Source: Lysinibacillus sphaericus (lineage in GTDB: Bacteria > Bacillota > Bacilli > Bacillales_A > Planococcaceae). From it: a stretch of 64,000 nucleotides of DNA. Under the pieces are notes generated by a model. That model had not been told where the DNA came from. It saw only the letters and a program-made list of their open reading frames with translations, and searched no databases. This document shows, one piece after another, positions 18,240-28,709 of the stretch; position 1 is the first letter of the stretch, and each line of letters starts with the position of its first letter. Position numbers and translations under genes: made by a program. The stretch spans positions 2,046,001 to 2,110,000 of the forward strand of contig NZ_CP015224.1 in assembly GCF_001629735.1 (NCBI RefSeq), written 5' to 3'.

Positions 18240-19796
18240 TTATAATGGAATATTACCATGTTTTTTCTCAGGACGCGTTTCCTGTTTAGTAGATAACATA
18301 TCAAGTCCTTGAATCAGTTTGATACGTGTATCTCTTGGATCAATAACATCGTCTACCATACCGCGAGATGCTGCAACATATGGATTGGCAAATTTTTCTT
18401 TATATTCTTCAATTTTTGCGGCACGTGTTGCTTCTGGATCATCTGATTTCGCAATTTCACGGGCAAAAATGATGTTTGCAGCTCCGGCAGCTCCCATAAC
18501 TGCAATTTCAGCATTTGGCCAAGCAAATACAAGGTCCGCACCGATTGATTTAGAATTCAGGGCCACGTAAGCGCCTCCATAAGCTTTACGTAAAATCACT
18601 GTAATCTTTGGTACAGTTGCTTCTGAATAAGCATAAAGAATTTTCGCACCATGACGAATGATTCCGCCATGTTCTTGTTTAACACCTGGGAAGAAACCAG
18701 ATACGTCTTCAAATGTAATGATTGGAATATTGTAAGCATCGCAAGTACGGATAAAACGAGCCGCTTTATCGGAAGAATCAATATCTAATCCTCCAGCAAG
18801 TACTTTTGGTTGGTTACAAACAAGGCCAACTGACTCACCAGCAATACGTGCAAAGCCAACAACAACGTTTTTCGCAAATTCTGCATGAACTTCCATGAAT
18901 GAACCTTCATCCACTACTTGCTCAACGACTTTACGTACATCGTAAGGACGTGTTGTTTCAATTGGCACTGTATCCACGATTTCTGGACGGTAGTCATCTC
19001 CCTCTGGTCGAGCTTGACGAGGTGCTTTTTCTTTATTGTTTTGTGGTAAATAGCTTAATAGTTTTTTTATTTCTTGAATTGCCTCTTCTTCAGATGGTGC
19101 ACGGAAATGGGCATTTCCACTTACTGCATTATTTACTTTCGAACCACCTAAATCTTCAGCAGAGATTTTTTCGCCTGTCACTGTTTCTATTACTTTAGGT
19201 CCTGTTATAAACATTTGAGATGTTTTGTCTACCATTAAGATAAAGTCTGTAATTGCAGGAGAGTATACTGCTCCTCCAGCACATGGCCCCATAATCACTG
19301 AGATTTGCGGAATAACGCCTGAGTAAATCGCATTACGGTAGAAAATATGACCATAGCCATCTAGTGAAAGAACACCCTCTTGGATACGGGCGCCACCTGA
19401 ATCGTTAATACCGATAAATGGTGTGCCATTTTTTGCAGCGAGATCCATAACTGTTGCCATTTTTTTTGCATGCATTTCACCTAGTGCTCCACCAAACACT
19501 GTAAAGTCTTGAGAGAATAAGTATACTGGACGCCCGTTAATTTTACCGAACCCAGTTACAACACCATCCCCGGGGCCTTCCATTTTCTCCATTCCGAAGT
19601 CTACTGTACGGTGAGTAATAAATGGGTTAATTTCAAAAAATGTACCTTCGTCTAGTAATAAATCAATACGTTCACGAGCTGTTAATTTCCCTTTTTCATG
19701 CTGTTTTTCGATGCGCTCATAGCCACCACCAAGTTCAATTACCGTCTTACGATCATACAAGTCATTGATTTTGTCGAACATATCCATATTAATCAC
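18240..19796 (-). CDS. Propionyl-CoA carboxylase beta (carboxyltransferase) subunit
   Basis: Transfers carboxyl from biotin to propionyl-CoA to give methylmalonyl-CoA, or runs in reverse as a methylmalonyl-CoA decarboxylase subunit. The 518-residue protein is full length for the family. Both crotonase-like halves are present: GGALGEMHAKKM and the oxyanion GGARIQEGV in the N-half, and KAYGGAYVALNSK with the GAAGAANI loop in the C-half. It corresponds to B. subtilis yqjD. Its GTG start overlaps the epimerase stop (GTGA). No biotin carboxylase or biotin carrier gene is adjacent, so those subunits must come from elsewhere. Confidence 0.93.
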   Translation of the reverse strand: MINMDMFDKINDLYDRKTVIELGGGYERIEKQHEKGKLTARERIDLLLDEGTFFEINPFITHRTVDFGMEKMEGPGDGVVTGFGKINGRPVYLFSQDFTVFGGALGEMHAKKMATVMDLAAKNGTPFIGINDSGGARIQEGVLSLDGYGHIFYRNAIYSGVIPQISVIMGPCAGGAVYSPAITDFILMVDKTSQMFITGPKVIETVTGEKISAEDLGGSKVNNAVSGNAHFRAPSEEEAIQEIKKLLSYLPQNNKEKAPRQARPEGDDYRPEIVDTVPIETTRPYDVRKVVEQVVDEGSFMEVHAEFAKNVVVGFARIAGESVGLVCNQPKVLAGGLDIDSSDKAARFIRTCDAYNIPIITFEDVSGFFPGVKQEHGGIIRHGAKILYAYSEATVPKITVILRKAYGGAYVALNSKSIGADLVFAWPNAEIAVMGAAGAANIIFAREIAKSDDPEATRAAKIEEYKEKFANPYVAASRGMVDDVIDPRDTRIKLIQGLDMLSTKQETRPEKKHGNIPL

Positions 19797-20206
19797 TTAT
19801 CCCCTTTTCCACTTTTATCACATAATTCATATAACACCCCGAAAGAAGATTTAGGATGCATGAACGCAACCTCTGCACCTCCAGCACCAGGTCCTGGCTC
19901 TTCCGATAAAAGACGTACACCTTTTTCACGAAGCTCAACCATACGCTCACGAATTCCTGTCACACCAAAAGCAATATGGTGAATACCTTCTCCACGTTTT
20001 TCAATAAATCCATGAATGGCACTTTTTTCACTCATTGGTTCTAATAGCTCCAATTTCACGTTGCCTGCGTCGATAAAGGCAACTCGAACTTGTTGTGAGT
20101 CTACTTCTTCCACTTTTAACAACTTTAAACCTAAAGTTTCTGTATAATATGTAATGCGTTCATCAAGATCGCGCACCGCAATCCCAATATGGTCTACTTT
20201 CTCCAT
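19793..20206 (-). CDS. mce: Methylmalonyl-CoA epimerase
   Basis: Interconverts the 2S and 2R isomers of methylmalonyl-CoA so that the mutase can use the carboxylase product. A VOC-fold metalloenzyme of 137 residues with the expected ligands: His in DHIGIAVRDLD, the pair in IHHIAFGV, and Glu in VLYELCDK. It corresponds to B. subtilis yqjC and is translationally coupled to the carboxyltransferase by a 4-nt overlap. An AAGGAGA ribosome binding site precedes the ATG. Confidence 0.93.
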   Translation of the reverse strand: MEKVDHIGIAVRDLDERITYYTETLGLKLLKVEEVDSQQVRVAFIDAGNVKLELLEPMSEKSAIHGFIEKRGEGIHHIAFGVTGIRERMVELREKGVRLLSEEPGPGAGGAEVAFMHPKSSFGVLYELCDKSGKGDK

Positions 20207-20272
20207 GGTGACATCTCCTTCTGTTATGGTACATACTCTATTTTACAGACTTTTTTGTCAAAACTCTACTAC

Positions 20273-20300
20273 TTGAGAAATTTTTCAGATTTGATAAACT
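20273..20300 (+). promoter_or_regulatory. Probable sigma-A promoter of the Prli42-like gene
   Basis: TTGAGA at 20273-20278 and TAAACT at 20295-20300 are 16 bp apart, 32 nt upstream of the ATG at 20332. Confidence 0.4.
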
Positions 20301-20331
20301 ATTTATAAGAAAAGAAGGAGCGAACGAGCAT

Positions 20332-20427
20332 ATGAGTAATAAAAAGTTTCAAAAAATCGTTGTTTATACTATGGTCGCAATCATGCTAATTTCATCTCTA
20401 GCATTTGGCTTATCGATGCTAGTTTAA
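20332..20427 (+). CDS. prli42: Prli42-like stressosome-associated membrane miniprotein
   Basis: An open frame of 31 codons with an AAGGAG ribosome binding site and a dedicated terminator. The peptide begins MSNKKFQKIVVYTM and continues as one hydrophobic helix ending in GLSMLV. It matches in length and pattern the miniprotein Prli42, which anchors the stressosome to the membrane in Listeria and is widespread in Firmicutes. The gene is on the plus strand between two minus-strand genes. Identification rests on remembered similarity of a very short peptide, but the translation signals make a real gene likely. Confidence 0.8.
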   Translation: MSNKKFQKIVVYTMVAIMLISSLAFGLSMLV

Positions 20428-20438
20428 GGCAAGACCAT

Positions 20439-20469
20439 AGCGTCCACACTACTGTGGGCGCTCTTTTTT
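20439..20469. terminator. Terminator between prli42 and yqjA
   Basis: Stem AGCGTCCACA/TGTGGGCGCT (one G-U pair) with a 4-nt loop and a T7 run for the plus strand. The stop codon of yqjA (20449-20451) lies in the loop, so the two genes share this hairpin. Confidence 0.85.
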
Positions 20470-21426
20470 TACCTTTAAACCCTTAAATGATTGCTTTATT
20501 TCTAAATACCTGTCCATTTCCTCGATAAACTGATAGAGTGCGGCTTGTGCGATGAATTGCTCATGATTTTGCGGTAATGGTAGCTGCGAGAAATCATGTT
20601 TCACCTGCTCTAGCTTTTCACGATAGTGACTTGCTGTATTTCCAGAATGAATATGTCCTCCGAGGTCTTGTAAAAAATCTGCCACAATTTCAGCCTCTTG
20701 TACTATAACAGGTAATGTTGTAATTTTTGGCAACACTCTTTCGATTATTTCTAGTTGCCTTTCTCGCATATCGAAATACATATAGTAATCATTTTTACGT
20801 CTCGTAAAATGGTTTTCAACATCTTTAAATGCTAAGGACTTTGCATCATTTAAAGTTCGAATAGCTTCAATGATCTCATGCCCATCCCATAACGTATCCC
20901 CTTGCCGTAAATAGCTAGCAATTTCTAAAAATATCTTGCTGTATAGTTCCTCAATTTTAACTCTATAGTAATTTAATTCCTTTTGAATATCTGGCATATA
21001 CATATTAATGGCTATACCGGTTCCATAGCCAATAGCCATTAATGCCAATTCATTATAAACAAGCGCCATCGAAAAACTTTTAGCGGCGTAAATGTGCATA
21101 ATAATAACGACACTAGAAATAAATCCGTCTGCAACTCTCAAGGACACAATCGTTGGAATAAAAAGTAGTAACATACCCGCAAGTGTAAGTGGCTGATAGG
21201 AAAAAAGCTCAAAGCTCATAAAGGCAAACACCATGGCCACTATACTAGCAACCAATCGAGTGTAGGCTGCGTGAATGGATTTTTTCTTTGTTGGCTGTAC
21301 ACATAATATCGTTAGAATACCAGCAGAGGCATACGAGGCTAAATGAAAATATTGAGCAATGGCAATAGCAAGTGCTGCACCAATTGCTGTTTTTAAAGTT
21401 CGATAGCCGATTGAAAACTTCTTCAG
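20449..21426 (-). CDS. yqjA: YqjA-type membrane protein (aromatic acid exporter-like), CTG start
   Basis: A 325-residue protein: four or more N-terminal membrane helices, then a soluble helical domain from about residue 140. The frame stays open and homologous to the family well upstream of its first TTG (21255): FSIGYRTLKTAIGAALAIAI encodes the missing first helix. The only start that fits is CTG at 21424-21426, 8 nt after a perfect AGGAGG. An in-frame TAG just before the ribosome binding site rules out anything earlier, and no ATG, GTG or TTG lies between. Full length then equals B. subtilis YqjA (about 322). The N-terminal half resembles FUSC/DUF939 exporters; the substrate is unknown. Confidence 0.82.
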   Translation of the reverse strand: MKKFSIGYRTLKTAIGAALAIAIAQYFHLASYASAGILTILCVQPTKKKSIHAAYTRLVASIVAMVFAFMSFELFSYQPLTLAGMLLLFIPTIVSLRVADGFISSVVIIMHIYAAKSFSMALVYNELALMAIGYGTGIAINMYMPDIQKELNYYRVKIEELYSKIFLEIASYLRQGDTLWDGHEIIEAIRTLNDAKSLAFKDVENHFTRRKNDYYMYFDMRERQLEIIERVLPKITTLPVIVQEAEIVADFLQDLGGHIHSGNTASHYREKLEQVKHDFSQLPLPQNHEQFIAQAALYQFIEEMDRYLEIKQSFKGLKVKKERPQ

Positions 21427-21617
21427 GTCGACTGCCTCCTATCTTTTAGTACTCTTCAGTAAATACCACTAATTATTTAGCCAATATTACAAAAATTTTA
21501 ATGGTAGTGCTGAACTATCTGTACATGATAATAAGTAGGAAGCCTACATAGATTAACTAACATTCTATGAGGCTCTTCTACTTAGTTATAAAGGATTGTT
21601 CTTATGCAAGAATTGTC

Positions 21618-22058
21618 TTAAAGCTCGTCACAATACTCTTCAAAGTTTGCTTGTAAGTTTGTTACAACTGACATCGGGTCATGTCCTTCAATTTCATAGC
21701 GCCCGACTTCAGCCACTACTTGTCCATCTTTTAATAAAACAAATGATGGTGAAGAAGGTAGGTGATCTTCCCCAAAATGATAACGTGCCGCTGCAGTCGC
21801 TTCTTTATCTTGCCCTGCAAATACTGTTACTAAGTGATCCGGGCGTTTATCGTAATGTACACATTGCGCTGCCGCTGGACGAGCAATACCACCCGCACAA
21901 CCGCACACTGAGTTCACCATAACTAATGTTGTACCTGGGCGAGCAAATGCCTCTTCAACAGCCTCTGGTGTTTTTAGCTGTTCGTAACCAGCCGTTTCAA
22001 TTTCAGCACGAGCTGTTTTTAAAATTTCCTGCATAAATAAATCGTAATCCATATTCAT
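21618..22058 (-). CDS. brxB: Bacilliredoxin BrxB (YqiW)
   Basis: Removes bacillithiol from mixed disulfides on proteins after oxidative stress. A thioredoxin-fold protein of 146 residues with the characteristic CGC active site in VNSVCGCAGGIARPA; typical thioredoxins have CxxC instead. The start at 22058 (MNMDYDLF) has an AAGGAG site, unlike the longer open frame from 22124. The position between yqjA and the acyl-CoA genes fits yqiW (BrxB) more than yphP (BrxA). It implies that the organism makes bacillithiol. Confidence 0.9.
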   Translation of the reverse strand: MNMDYDLFMQEILKTARAEIETAGYEQLKTPEAVEEAFARPGTTLVMVNSVCGCAGGIARPAAAQCVHYDKRPDHLVTVFAGQDKEATAAARYHFGEDHLPSSPSFVLLKDGQVVAEVGRYEIEGHDPMSVVTNLQANFEEYCDEL

Positions 22059-22223
22059 ATAGCGATAGCTCCTTTCAAATCGCGTCAATTCAGCTTTTAT
22101 AGTAGGTATTTGACGCACATACATCTCTTATCATAGCAGTTTGCAACGAATTTGTGCACCCACTTGCTCATACAAGTCAGTTGAATTTTCTAAGCTTTTA
22201 AAGAAACTAGTTTACTTCCCTAC

Positions 22224-23309
22224 CTATTCCTCGCTAAATAAACGATCTACACCTTGTGTAACCGTTAGTTGGCCACTTAAGATTTGACGTTCCAGTAGCT
22301 GTACCTGTGCTTTACGTTGTGGATTCCCATAAAACATATCTATTAAATGATCAGTAATCATGGATTGGAACCACTCTTTTGTTTGTTTTTGACGTCGAGT
22401 AGCCCAATAATGATTTGTTTCAACAATTTGTTTGAATTCCTTTATGGTTCCCCAAACCTTATCGAGACCCCGTTTTTCCAGTGAACTAACGGGCATTGCA
22501 GTAGACATCCAGCCTGGTGTTGCCGGCTGTAAAAAATGTAGAATCTGTTTATATTCTGCGACAGTTTTTTTGGCAAGTCGCACATTATCACCATCTGCCT
22601 TATGCACAACAATGGCATCTGCTAATTCCATAATGCCCTTTTTCATGCCCTGCAATTCATCCCCGGCCCCAGTTAAAACTAAAAGCAAGAAGAAATCTAC
22701 CATGCCTCGGACATAGGTTTCGCTTTGTCCCACACCAACTGTTTCAATGAGAATGACATCATAGCCAGCCGCTTCACAAACTAACATCGTTTCACGTGTT
22801 TTTTTGTGAACACCCCCAAGGGTACCAGCCGATGGTGAAGGGCGTACAAAAGCAGTGGGCTTCTTGACGAGCTCTTCCATACGCGTTTTATCTCCTAAAA
22901 TACTGCCTCCGGATAAAGAAGAGCTTGGATCAATCGCAAGAACTGCTACTCGTTTTCCCATGTCACAAAGCATTGTTCCGAAAGCCTCAATGAACGAGCT
23001 CTTCCCTGCTCCTGGAACACCCGTAATGCCGATTCGAATACTCTTTCCTGTATGTGGTAGAAGTTCCTGCAAAAGCTCTTGAGCTTGAACTTTATGAGTG
23101 GCATTCGAGCTTTCAATGAGGGTAATCGCTTTTGACAAATGTGTGCGAGAGCCTGCACGTACTTGTTGTGCAAGCTCTCGAATATTAACAGTGTCGGCTT
23201 TTTTCTTTCGGAATTTTTTAGGTGTACCATATTGCATACCGTCGTGAGTCGCCTCGACTCCGTCCATCACAAACAGCGCACTTTCTTCCATTCCTTTGTT
23301 GTTGTCCAT
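22224..23309 (-). CDS. meaB: Methylmalonyl-CoA mutase-associated GTPase MeaB
   Basis: A G3E-family GTPase chaperone that protects methylmalonyl-CoA mutase and gates B12 cofactor loading. A protein of 361 residues. P-loop GVPGAGKSSF, the switch ETVGVGQSE and the base-recognition VHKADGDN are all visible. The start overlaps the mutB stop by one base (TAATG), so the two are translated together. Older annotations call this family ArgK/LAO transport ATPase, which does not fit the context. Confidence 0.95.
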   Translation of the reverse strand: MDNNKGMEESALFVMDGVEATHDGMQYGTPKKFRKKKADTVNIRELAQQVRAGSRTHLSKAITLIESSNATHKVQAQELLQELLPHTGKSIRIGITGVPGAGKSSFIEAFGTMLCDMGKRVAVLAIDPSSSLSGGSILGDKTRMEELVKKPTAFVRPSPSAGTLGGVHKKTRETMLVCEAAGYDVILIETVGVGQSETYVRGMVDFFLLLVLTGAGDELQGMKKGIMELADAIVVHKADGDNVRLAKKTVAEYKQILHFLQPATPGWMSTAMPVSSLEKRGLDKVWGTIKEFKQIVETNHYWATRRQKQTKEWFQSMITDHLIDMFYGNPQRKAQVQLLERQILSGQLTVTQGVDRLFSEE

Positions 23310-25462
23310 TATTCAGACACTTCCTCATAGCCTAAACGTTTGTAAATTTCCTCAATGATTTTCTGTGCGGATACAGGAATCACGGTACCCGGTCCAAAGA
23401 TAGCTACTGCTCCAGCATTGTAAAGGAAATCATAGTCTTGTGCAGGTATAACACCACCCACAATGATGATAATATCTTCACGCCCTAACTTTTCTAACTC
23501 CGTAATCAATTCGGGCACTAATGTTTTATGACCTGCTGCTAACGAAGAGACACCGATGACATGTACATCATTTTCAACGGCCATTTGCGCTGCCTCAGCA
23601 GGCGTCATAAATAACGGAGAAATATCTACATCAAAGCCTAAATCGGCATAGCCTGTTGCGACGACCTTGGCTCCACGGTCATGTCCATCTTGTCCCATTT
23701 TAGCGACTAAAATACGCGGACGGCGGCCTTCGTTTTCAAGGAATTCTTCTGTCATTTGTTTCACTTCTGAAATTTGCTCCTCATCAGAGAAGTTGGCAGA
23801 GTATACACCCGAAATAGAACGAATTACGGCTTTGTGTCGTCCAGAAACCGCTTCAATTGCATCTGAGATTTCACCTAAAGAGGCACGTGCACGAGCCGCA
23901 TCAACCGCTACAGCTAGTAAGTTTTCCTCGCCATCTTGTGCGGCTTTTGTCAAACGAGCTAAATGTTTTTGAACCTCAGCTTCATCACGTGCTGCTTTCA
24001 TCGCTTCTAAACGTTCAATTTGCTTTTGTCGAACAATGGTATTATCAATATCTAGAATGTCAATTGGCTCTTCCTTCGTCAGGCGATATTTATTTACACC
24101 GACAATCGTCTCTGTCTTGGAGTCAATTTTCGCTTGACGTTTAGCAGCAGCTTCTTCGACTTTCATTTTAGGAAGACCTGTTTCAATTGCTTTCGCCATC
24201 CCTCCAAGTGCCTCAATCTCTTCGATTAATGCCCATGCAGATTTGGTAATTTCTTCTGTCAATTTCTCCACGTAGTATGATCCACCCCATGGATCAATTA
24301 CTTTTGTCATTGCTGTTTCCTCTTGTAAAAATAACTGCGTATTACGTGCAATACGTGCGGAGAAATCCGTTGGAAGTGCAATGGCTTCATCCAATGCATT
24401 CGTATGCAGTGATTGTGTATGTCCCATTGATGATGCATTTGCTTCAATTAACGTACGTGCTACATTATTAAACGGATCTTGCTCTGTTAATGACCACCCA
24501 GATGTTTGCGAATGGGTACGTAAAGCTAAAGTTTTCGGATTTTTTGGATTAAACGTTGACATCATCTGTGCCCAAATACGGCGTGCCGCGCGCATTTTAG
24601 CAACTTCCATATAATAGTTCATGCCAATAGCCCAGAAGAACGATAGACGTGGTGCAAATGCATCGATATCAATGCCTGCTTTCAGTCCTGTACGAACATA
24701 TTCCAAACCATCTGCTAACGTGTAGGCAAGTTCTATGTCATTCGTTGCCCCCGCTTCTTGAATATGATAACCAGAAATCGAAATAGAGTTAAATTTCGGC
24801 ATATACTTCGCTGTATATTCAAAAATATCTGCAATGATTTTCATCGACATAGCTGGTGGGTAAATGTATGTATTACGCACCATATATTCTTTTAAAATAT
24901 CGTTTTGAATCGTCCCTGCTAATTTTTCTGGCGTTACTCCTTGTTCCTCTGCTGCCACTATATAAAATGCAAGAACTGGTAGCACTGCGCCATTCATCGT
25001 CATAGAAACAGACATTTGATCTAAAGGGATTTGATCGAATAGAATTTTCATATCCTCGACAGAGTCAATAGCAACACCCGCTTTCCCCACATCTCCTGTA
25101 ACACGTGGATGATCAGAGTCATAGCCTCTATGAGTTGCTAGGTCAAACGCTACAGATAAACCCTTTTGTCCCATTGCCAGATTTCGCTTGTAAAAGGCAT
25201 TGGACTCTTCAGCTGTTGAGAAGCCAGCATATTGACGAACTGTCCATGGGCGAGCCACATACATGGTAGGGTATGGTCCACGTGTATTTGGTGCGATACC
25301 TGCTACATCATTTAAATGTTTAGCATCCTTGATATCTTCTTTTGTATAAATATCTTTAATTTCAATTCCTTCATTTGTCATAAACTTATCATCAGACGCT
25401 TGAGGCGCATTAGCTGATAAAACTTTTTCTATTTCAATTGCATTAAAATTTGGCTTACTCAT
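23309..25462 (-). CDS. mutB: Methylmalonyl-CoA mutase, large (alpha) subunit
   Basis: Isomerises methylmalonyl-CoA to succinyl-CoA with adenosylcobalamin. The 717-residue protein has an N-terminal TIM-barrel substrate domain ([40 protein letters not shown]) and a C-terminal B12-binding domain with the base-off DGHDRG motif near residue 595. This is the catalytic, cobalamin-binding subunit. It is coupled to mutA upstream (ATGA) and meaB downstream. Confidence 0.97.
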   Translation of the reverse strand: MSKPNFNAIEIEKVLSANAPQASDDKFMTNEGIEIKDIYTKEDIKDAKHLNDVAGIAPNTRGPYPTMYVARPWTVRQYAGFSTAEESNAFYKRNLAMGQKGLSVAFDLATHRGYDSDHPRVTGDVGKAGVAIDSVEDMKILFDQIPLDQMSVSMTMNGAVLPVLAFYIVAAEEQGVTPEKLAGTIQNDILKEYMVRNTYIYPPAMSMKIIADIFEYTAKYMPKFNSISISGYHIQEAGATNDIELAYTLADGLEYVRTGLKAGIDIDAFAPRLSFFWAIGMNYYMEVAKMRAARRIWAQMMSTFNPKNPKTLALRTHSQTSGWSLTEQDPFNNVARTLIEANASSMGHTQSLHTNALDEAIALPTDFSARIARNTQLFLQEETAMTKVIDPWGGSYYVEKLTEEITKSAWALIEEIEALGGMAKAIETGLPKMKVEEAAAKRQAKIDSKTETIVGVNKYRLTKEEPIDILDIDNTIVRQKQIERLEAMKAARDEAEVQKHLARLTKAAQDGEENLLAVAVDAARARASLGEISDAIEAVSGRHKAVIRSISGVYSANFSDEEQISEVKQMTEEFLENEGRRPRILVAKMGQDGHDRGAKVVATGYADLGFDVDISPLFMTPAEAAQMAVENDVHVIGVSSLAAGHKTLVPELITELEKLGREDIIIIVGGVIPAQDYDFLYNAGAVAIFGPGTVIPVSAQKIIEEIYKRLGYEEVSE

Positions 25463-27162
25463 CGTTGGACCTCCTTCATGCTCGCAAACACTGACTGTAA
25501 TTTTTCAATGATGTTCTGTCCTGCGAAAATAAAACCGTTTAAGCCATTTGCTAACCAAGCTTCTTCTTCGTCTTTAAATTTCCCAGCTACATCCACAAGT
25601 ACATCCGCTGGCTTGTCTGCTAAAATGGCATGGACAAATTCTTTTGTATCTTCGTCATTACCTGCAATGACAACATATTTAGCCTCTGTTGCCTTTAACC
25701 AAGCAATTGCCTCTTCAACAGTCGTCGCTGGTTCACTTTTTTCAGGAACAAGACCAACCGTATTTAAGAATCCAGCAATAAAATCTGCTCTTGGCTTGGA
25801 GCTTTTTAAAGTACCTAATGTTAAAATGCCTGTTTTCACATCGGCTGCCGTCATTTCAGCACGCAGCTTTTCGAATGGAATAGCACTTCGTTTAATGCTA
25901 GCAAATAACGGATTTGTTTCACATTCAAATGCGTCTGCTGGATTAGCATAAATATTTGTTCCAATTAATGATTGCTTACGTGTTTGTGCAGCGTGAATAC
26001 GAGATTGATACGATTTCTCTACTTCTTCAGCGAGCTTGCCAGATGCTGTGTATTCATCAATGCCTCCAGCTGCCTCGATTTCTAAGAATAATGCCCATGC
26101 TTCTTTGACAAAATCTGCCGTTAACGACTCGATAAAGTAAGAGCCACCTGCAGGATCTATAACTTTTAAGACATTTGTTTCTTCTTTTAAAATCAATGAC
26201 ACGTTACGAGCAATACGTACTGACTGTTCTGTAGGCTTTGTTAATACATCATGTGGATGAACTGTAAAGAGATCAGCACCGCCTATTAAGCCAGAAAGCG
26301 CTTCATTGGAGGATCGTAATAAATTCACGTAGACATCCAATTTAGAGAAGCTTCTTAATGATGTTTCAGCAACTGTTGGTATTTTTACATTTTGTGTAAC
26401 TCCATAGGCAGATGAGAACGCTTTCCAAAGTACTTTAAAAGCACGGAGTTTTGCAATCTCTGTAAAGAATTGTGTATCAACTGCAAAGGATACAAAAAAT
26501 TTCTTGGAGAATGCCTCGAAGCTTTCTTCCTGTTCTACCCATTTTGCTGCTAATGCAAGTGCATAGGCTAATTCTTGAATGGCGTTGGCACCTTCATTAT
26601 GATAAATAACTGTGTTAGCGCCGACTGAGCGCACGCTCGGAAATGCATGTAAAGAGATGGGTTGGGTCGAAACGATGAATCCTTTCACAGCTTCTCGTTG
26701 ATCCAAAGCAATTTTGTCAAACACTGTTAATAATGGGTCTTTTGTATCTTTAATAGTAATTTTAAATGAATATTCTGAGAAATATGATGCTAATTTGACC
26801 AATACGTCTTCTGTCCAATCAAAATTAACACGACTGTCAATTGTAATAATTTCATTACCCCTAGCTAAACTGTCATCAAGCTGTGCAAAAAATGCTTCAC
26901 TCGTATCTGCATGAACTTGCTGAGCTACTTGGAATGCTTGACTATTTTGTAGAGAACGGATTGTGGCAACTTGTCGATCGAGCTCATCACCAAGCTTAGC
27001 TACTAAACTTTCTTGTGTGTAAATGGGCTGTAGTGTAACACCCTCATTTGTTTTCGTGAATAGAGACTCAAATGGTTTCCCCTTTAAAGCTTTGATTGCT
27101 GCATCTTGCCAGTCAGAATAGGCCGGCTTTTCAAATTCAATATTTTTCATGTTGTTTGACAT
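25459..27162 (-). CDS. mutA: Methylmalonyl-CoA mutase, small (beta) subunit
   Basis: Partner of MutB. The 567-residue protein has the same barrel fold ([18 protein letters not shown] matches [17 protein letters not shown] in MutB), but the C-terminal cobalamin domain lacks the DxHxxG motif, as is normal for the non-catalytic subunit. First gene of the mutA-mutB-meaB operon, separated from bkdB by a terminator. Confidence 0.95.
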   Translation of the reverse strand: MSNNMKNIEFEKPAYSDWQDAAIKALKGKPFESLFTKTNEGVTLQPIYTQESLVAKLGDELDRQVATIRSLQNSQAFQVAQQVHADTSEAFFAQLDDSLARGNEIITIDSRVNFDWTEDVLVKLASYFSEYSFKITIKDTKDPLLTVFDKIALDQREAVKGFIVSTQPISLHAFPSVRSVGANTVIYHNEGANAIQELAYALALAAKWVEQEESFEAFSKKFFVSFAVDTQFFTEIAKLRAFKVLWKAFSSAYGVTQNVKIPTVAETSLRSFSKLDVYVNLLRSSNEALSGLIGGADLFTVHPHDVLTKPTEQSVRIARNVSLILKEETNVLKVIDPAGGSYFIESLTADFVKEAWALFLEIEAAGGIDEYTASGKLAEEVEKSYQSRIHAAQTRKQSLIGTNIYANPADAFECETNPLFASIKRSAIPFEKLRAEMTAADVKTGILTLGTLKSSKPRADFIAGFLNTVGLVPEKSEPATTVEEAIAWLKATEAKYVVIAGNDEDTKEFVHAILADKPADVLVDVAGKFKDEEEAWLANGLNGFIFAGQNIIEKLQSVFASMKEVQR

Positions 27163-27247
27163 GCGGACGCTTAATCAGCTTCCCCCCTTAGTAGTTTCTA
27201 TTTGTTATTCTACATGACAAATTGCGACTCGGAAAGCATAAAAAAAA

Positions 27248-27276
27248 TCGGAAACCCTTATACAGCAGGTTTCCGA
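27248..27276 (-). terminator. Terminator of the bkd operon
   Basis: A 9-bp stem TCGGAAACC/GGTTTCCGA followed on the minus strand by T8. It lies 8 nt beyond the bkdB stop and separates the bkd and mut transcription units. Confidence 0.9.
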
Positions 27277-27283
27277 CAAGTCA

Positions 27284-28630
27284 TCAGTAGACTGACGTCG
27301 AAGATTTATTTGTATTTTCGAGTATTTCTTTTACTCTATTTAGGAATTTACCACATACTAGTCCATCCAACACACGATGATCTAATGATAAACATAAATT
27401 CACAATATCACGAGCGGCGAACATTCCACCTGGTAAAATGACCGGTTTTTTTACAATACTTTCCACTTGGAGAATGGCAGCTTGTGGATAATTAATGATA
27501 CCCATTGATTGAATAGAGCCAAATGCTCCCGTATTATTAACGGTAAATGTACCACCTTTAATATCATCCATGGCTAATTTTCCAGTTCGAACTTTGTTAG
27601 CAAGCTCATGAATTTCTTTAGCAATTCCTTTAATGGATTTTTCATCCGCGTGTTTTATAACAGGTACGAATAGTGCATCATCCGTCGCTACTGCAATCGA
27701 AATATTGATGTCATGCTTTTGAATAATTTTATCCTCAGCCCACATAGAATTCATCATTGGGAATTCCTTCAAGGCCTGAGCCACTGCTTTTACAAAGAAG
27801 GCGAAATATGTAAGATTAAAGCCTTCCTTTTGCTTAAATTCACCTTTTAGGCTATCTCGATAAGCAACTAAATCTGTTACATCCACTTCCATCATCATCC
27901 AAGCATGTGGAGCTTCATGGACGCTTCTTACCATGTTATTAGCAATGGCACGACGGACCTTTGTCACTGGGATTTCAATGTCCCCAGGCTGTATAGGTGG
28001 TACTGGTGCTGCAGGCTTTTCTGCAAGCTGTGCTGGTGCAGGAGCTGGTTGTTCAGTTGTTGTTTGAATCGCTGCTGGCGTTGGTGCCGCAGTAGTTGCT
28101 GTTGGAATATTGCCCGTTTCTATAAGTTTTAACAAATCTTTTCTTGTAATGCGACCACCCTCGCCCGTTCCTGTAACTTGATCAAGGGCAATATCATGCT
28201 CCTGTGCAAGTCGTAGAACAGCAGGTGAATAGCGTACTTTGTCCTTACGCGCTTCTTTTGGAGCGACTGAAGAAGGAGTAGAAACGGGTTGTGATGCTTC
28301 TTGTTTCTTTTGAACACCTGCATTTAAAATGGCTGTGCTTACTGCCGATTTTTTTTCAGGTGGTGGTGGTGGTAACTCACTCTCCCCTGCAATTTCAATC
28401 GAGCATACGACTGCGCCCACTGGTAATGTTTGACCTTCTTGTGCAATTAACTCCGTAATAACCCCTTCAAACGACGATGGAATTTCTGCATTTACTTTAT
28501 CTGTCACAACTTCTGCTAAAGAATCATATTTCTTTACTGTATCGCCAGGCTTTACAAGCCATTTTTCAATTGTACCTTCTGTTACACTTTCGCCGAGCTG
28601 TGGCATAGTAATATTTTGAACCGCCATCAT
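27284..28630 (-). CDS. bkdB: Branched-chain alpha-keto acid dehydrogenase E2 (lipoamide acyltransferase)
   Basis: Core of the branched-chain keto acid dehydrogenase complex; transfers the acyl group to CoA. The 448-residue protein has one lipoyl domain at the N-terminus (lipoylated Lys in EVVTDKVNAEIP), a Pro/Ala/Thr-rich linker, a peripheral subunit-binding domain (SPAVLRLAQEHDIALDQVTG), a second Ala/Pro-rich linker and a catalytic domain ending in the active-site CLSLDHRVLDG. Either of two tandem ATGs could be the start. It follows bkdAB after 164 nt that contain a hairpin. Confidence 0.95.
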   Translation of the reverse strand: MMAVQNITMPQLGESVTEGTIEKWLVKPGDTVKKYDSLAEVVTDKVNAEIPSSFEGVITELIAQEGQTLPVGAVVCSIEIAGESELPPPPPEKKSAVSTAILNAGVQKKQEASQPVSTPSSVAPKEARKDKVRYSPAVLRLAQEHDIALDQVTGTGEGGRITRKDLLKLIETGNIPTATTAAPTPAAIQTTTEQPAPAPAQLAEKPAAPVPPIQPGDIEIPVTKVRRAIANNMVRSVHEAPHAWMMMEVDVTDLVAYRDSLKGEFKQKEGFNLTYFAFFVKAVAQALKEFPMMNSMWAEDKIIQKHDINISIAVATDDALFVPVIKHADEKSIKGIAKEIHELANKVRTGKLAMDDIKGGTFTVNNTGAFGSIQSMGIINYPQAAILQVESIVKKPVILPGGMFAARDIVNLCLSLDHRVLDGLVCGKFLNRVKEILENTNKSSTSVY

Positions 28631-28709
28631 TTATTCCTCCCATCAATTAAGCCTAGGCGTCATTGTACCTGATGCAGCGCTATATTAGTAAACGTAGATA
28701 GGCAAATAG

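Noticed and set aside
18240-19796. Calling the carboxyltransferase an acetyl-CoA carboxylase subunit
   Set aside because: It is a fused beta/alpha-type propionyl-CoA carboxyltransferase and is coupled to methylmalonyl-CoA epimerase, so a propionyl/methylmalonyl-CoA role fits better.
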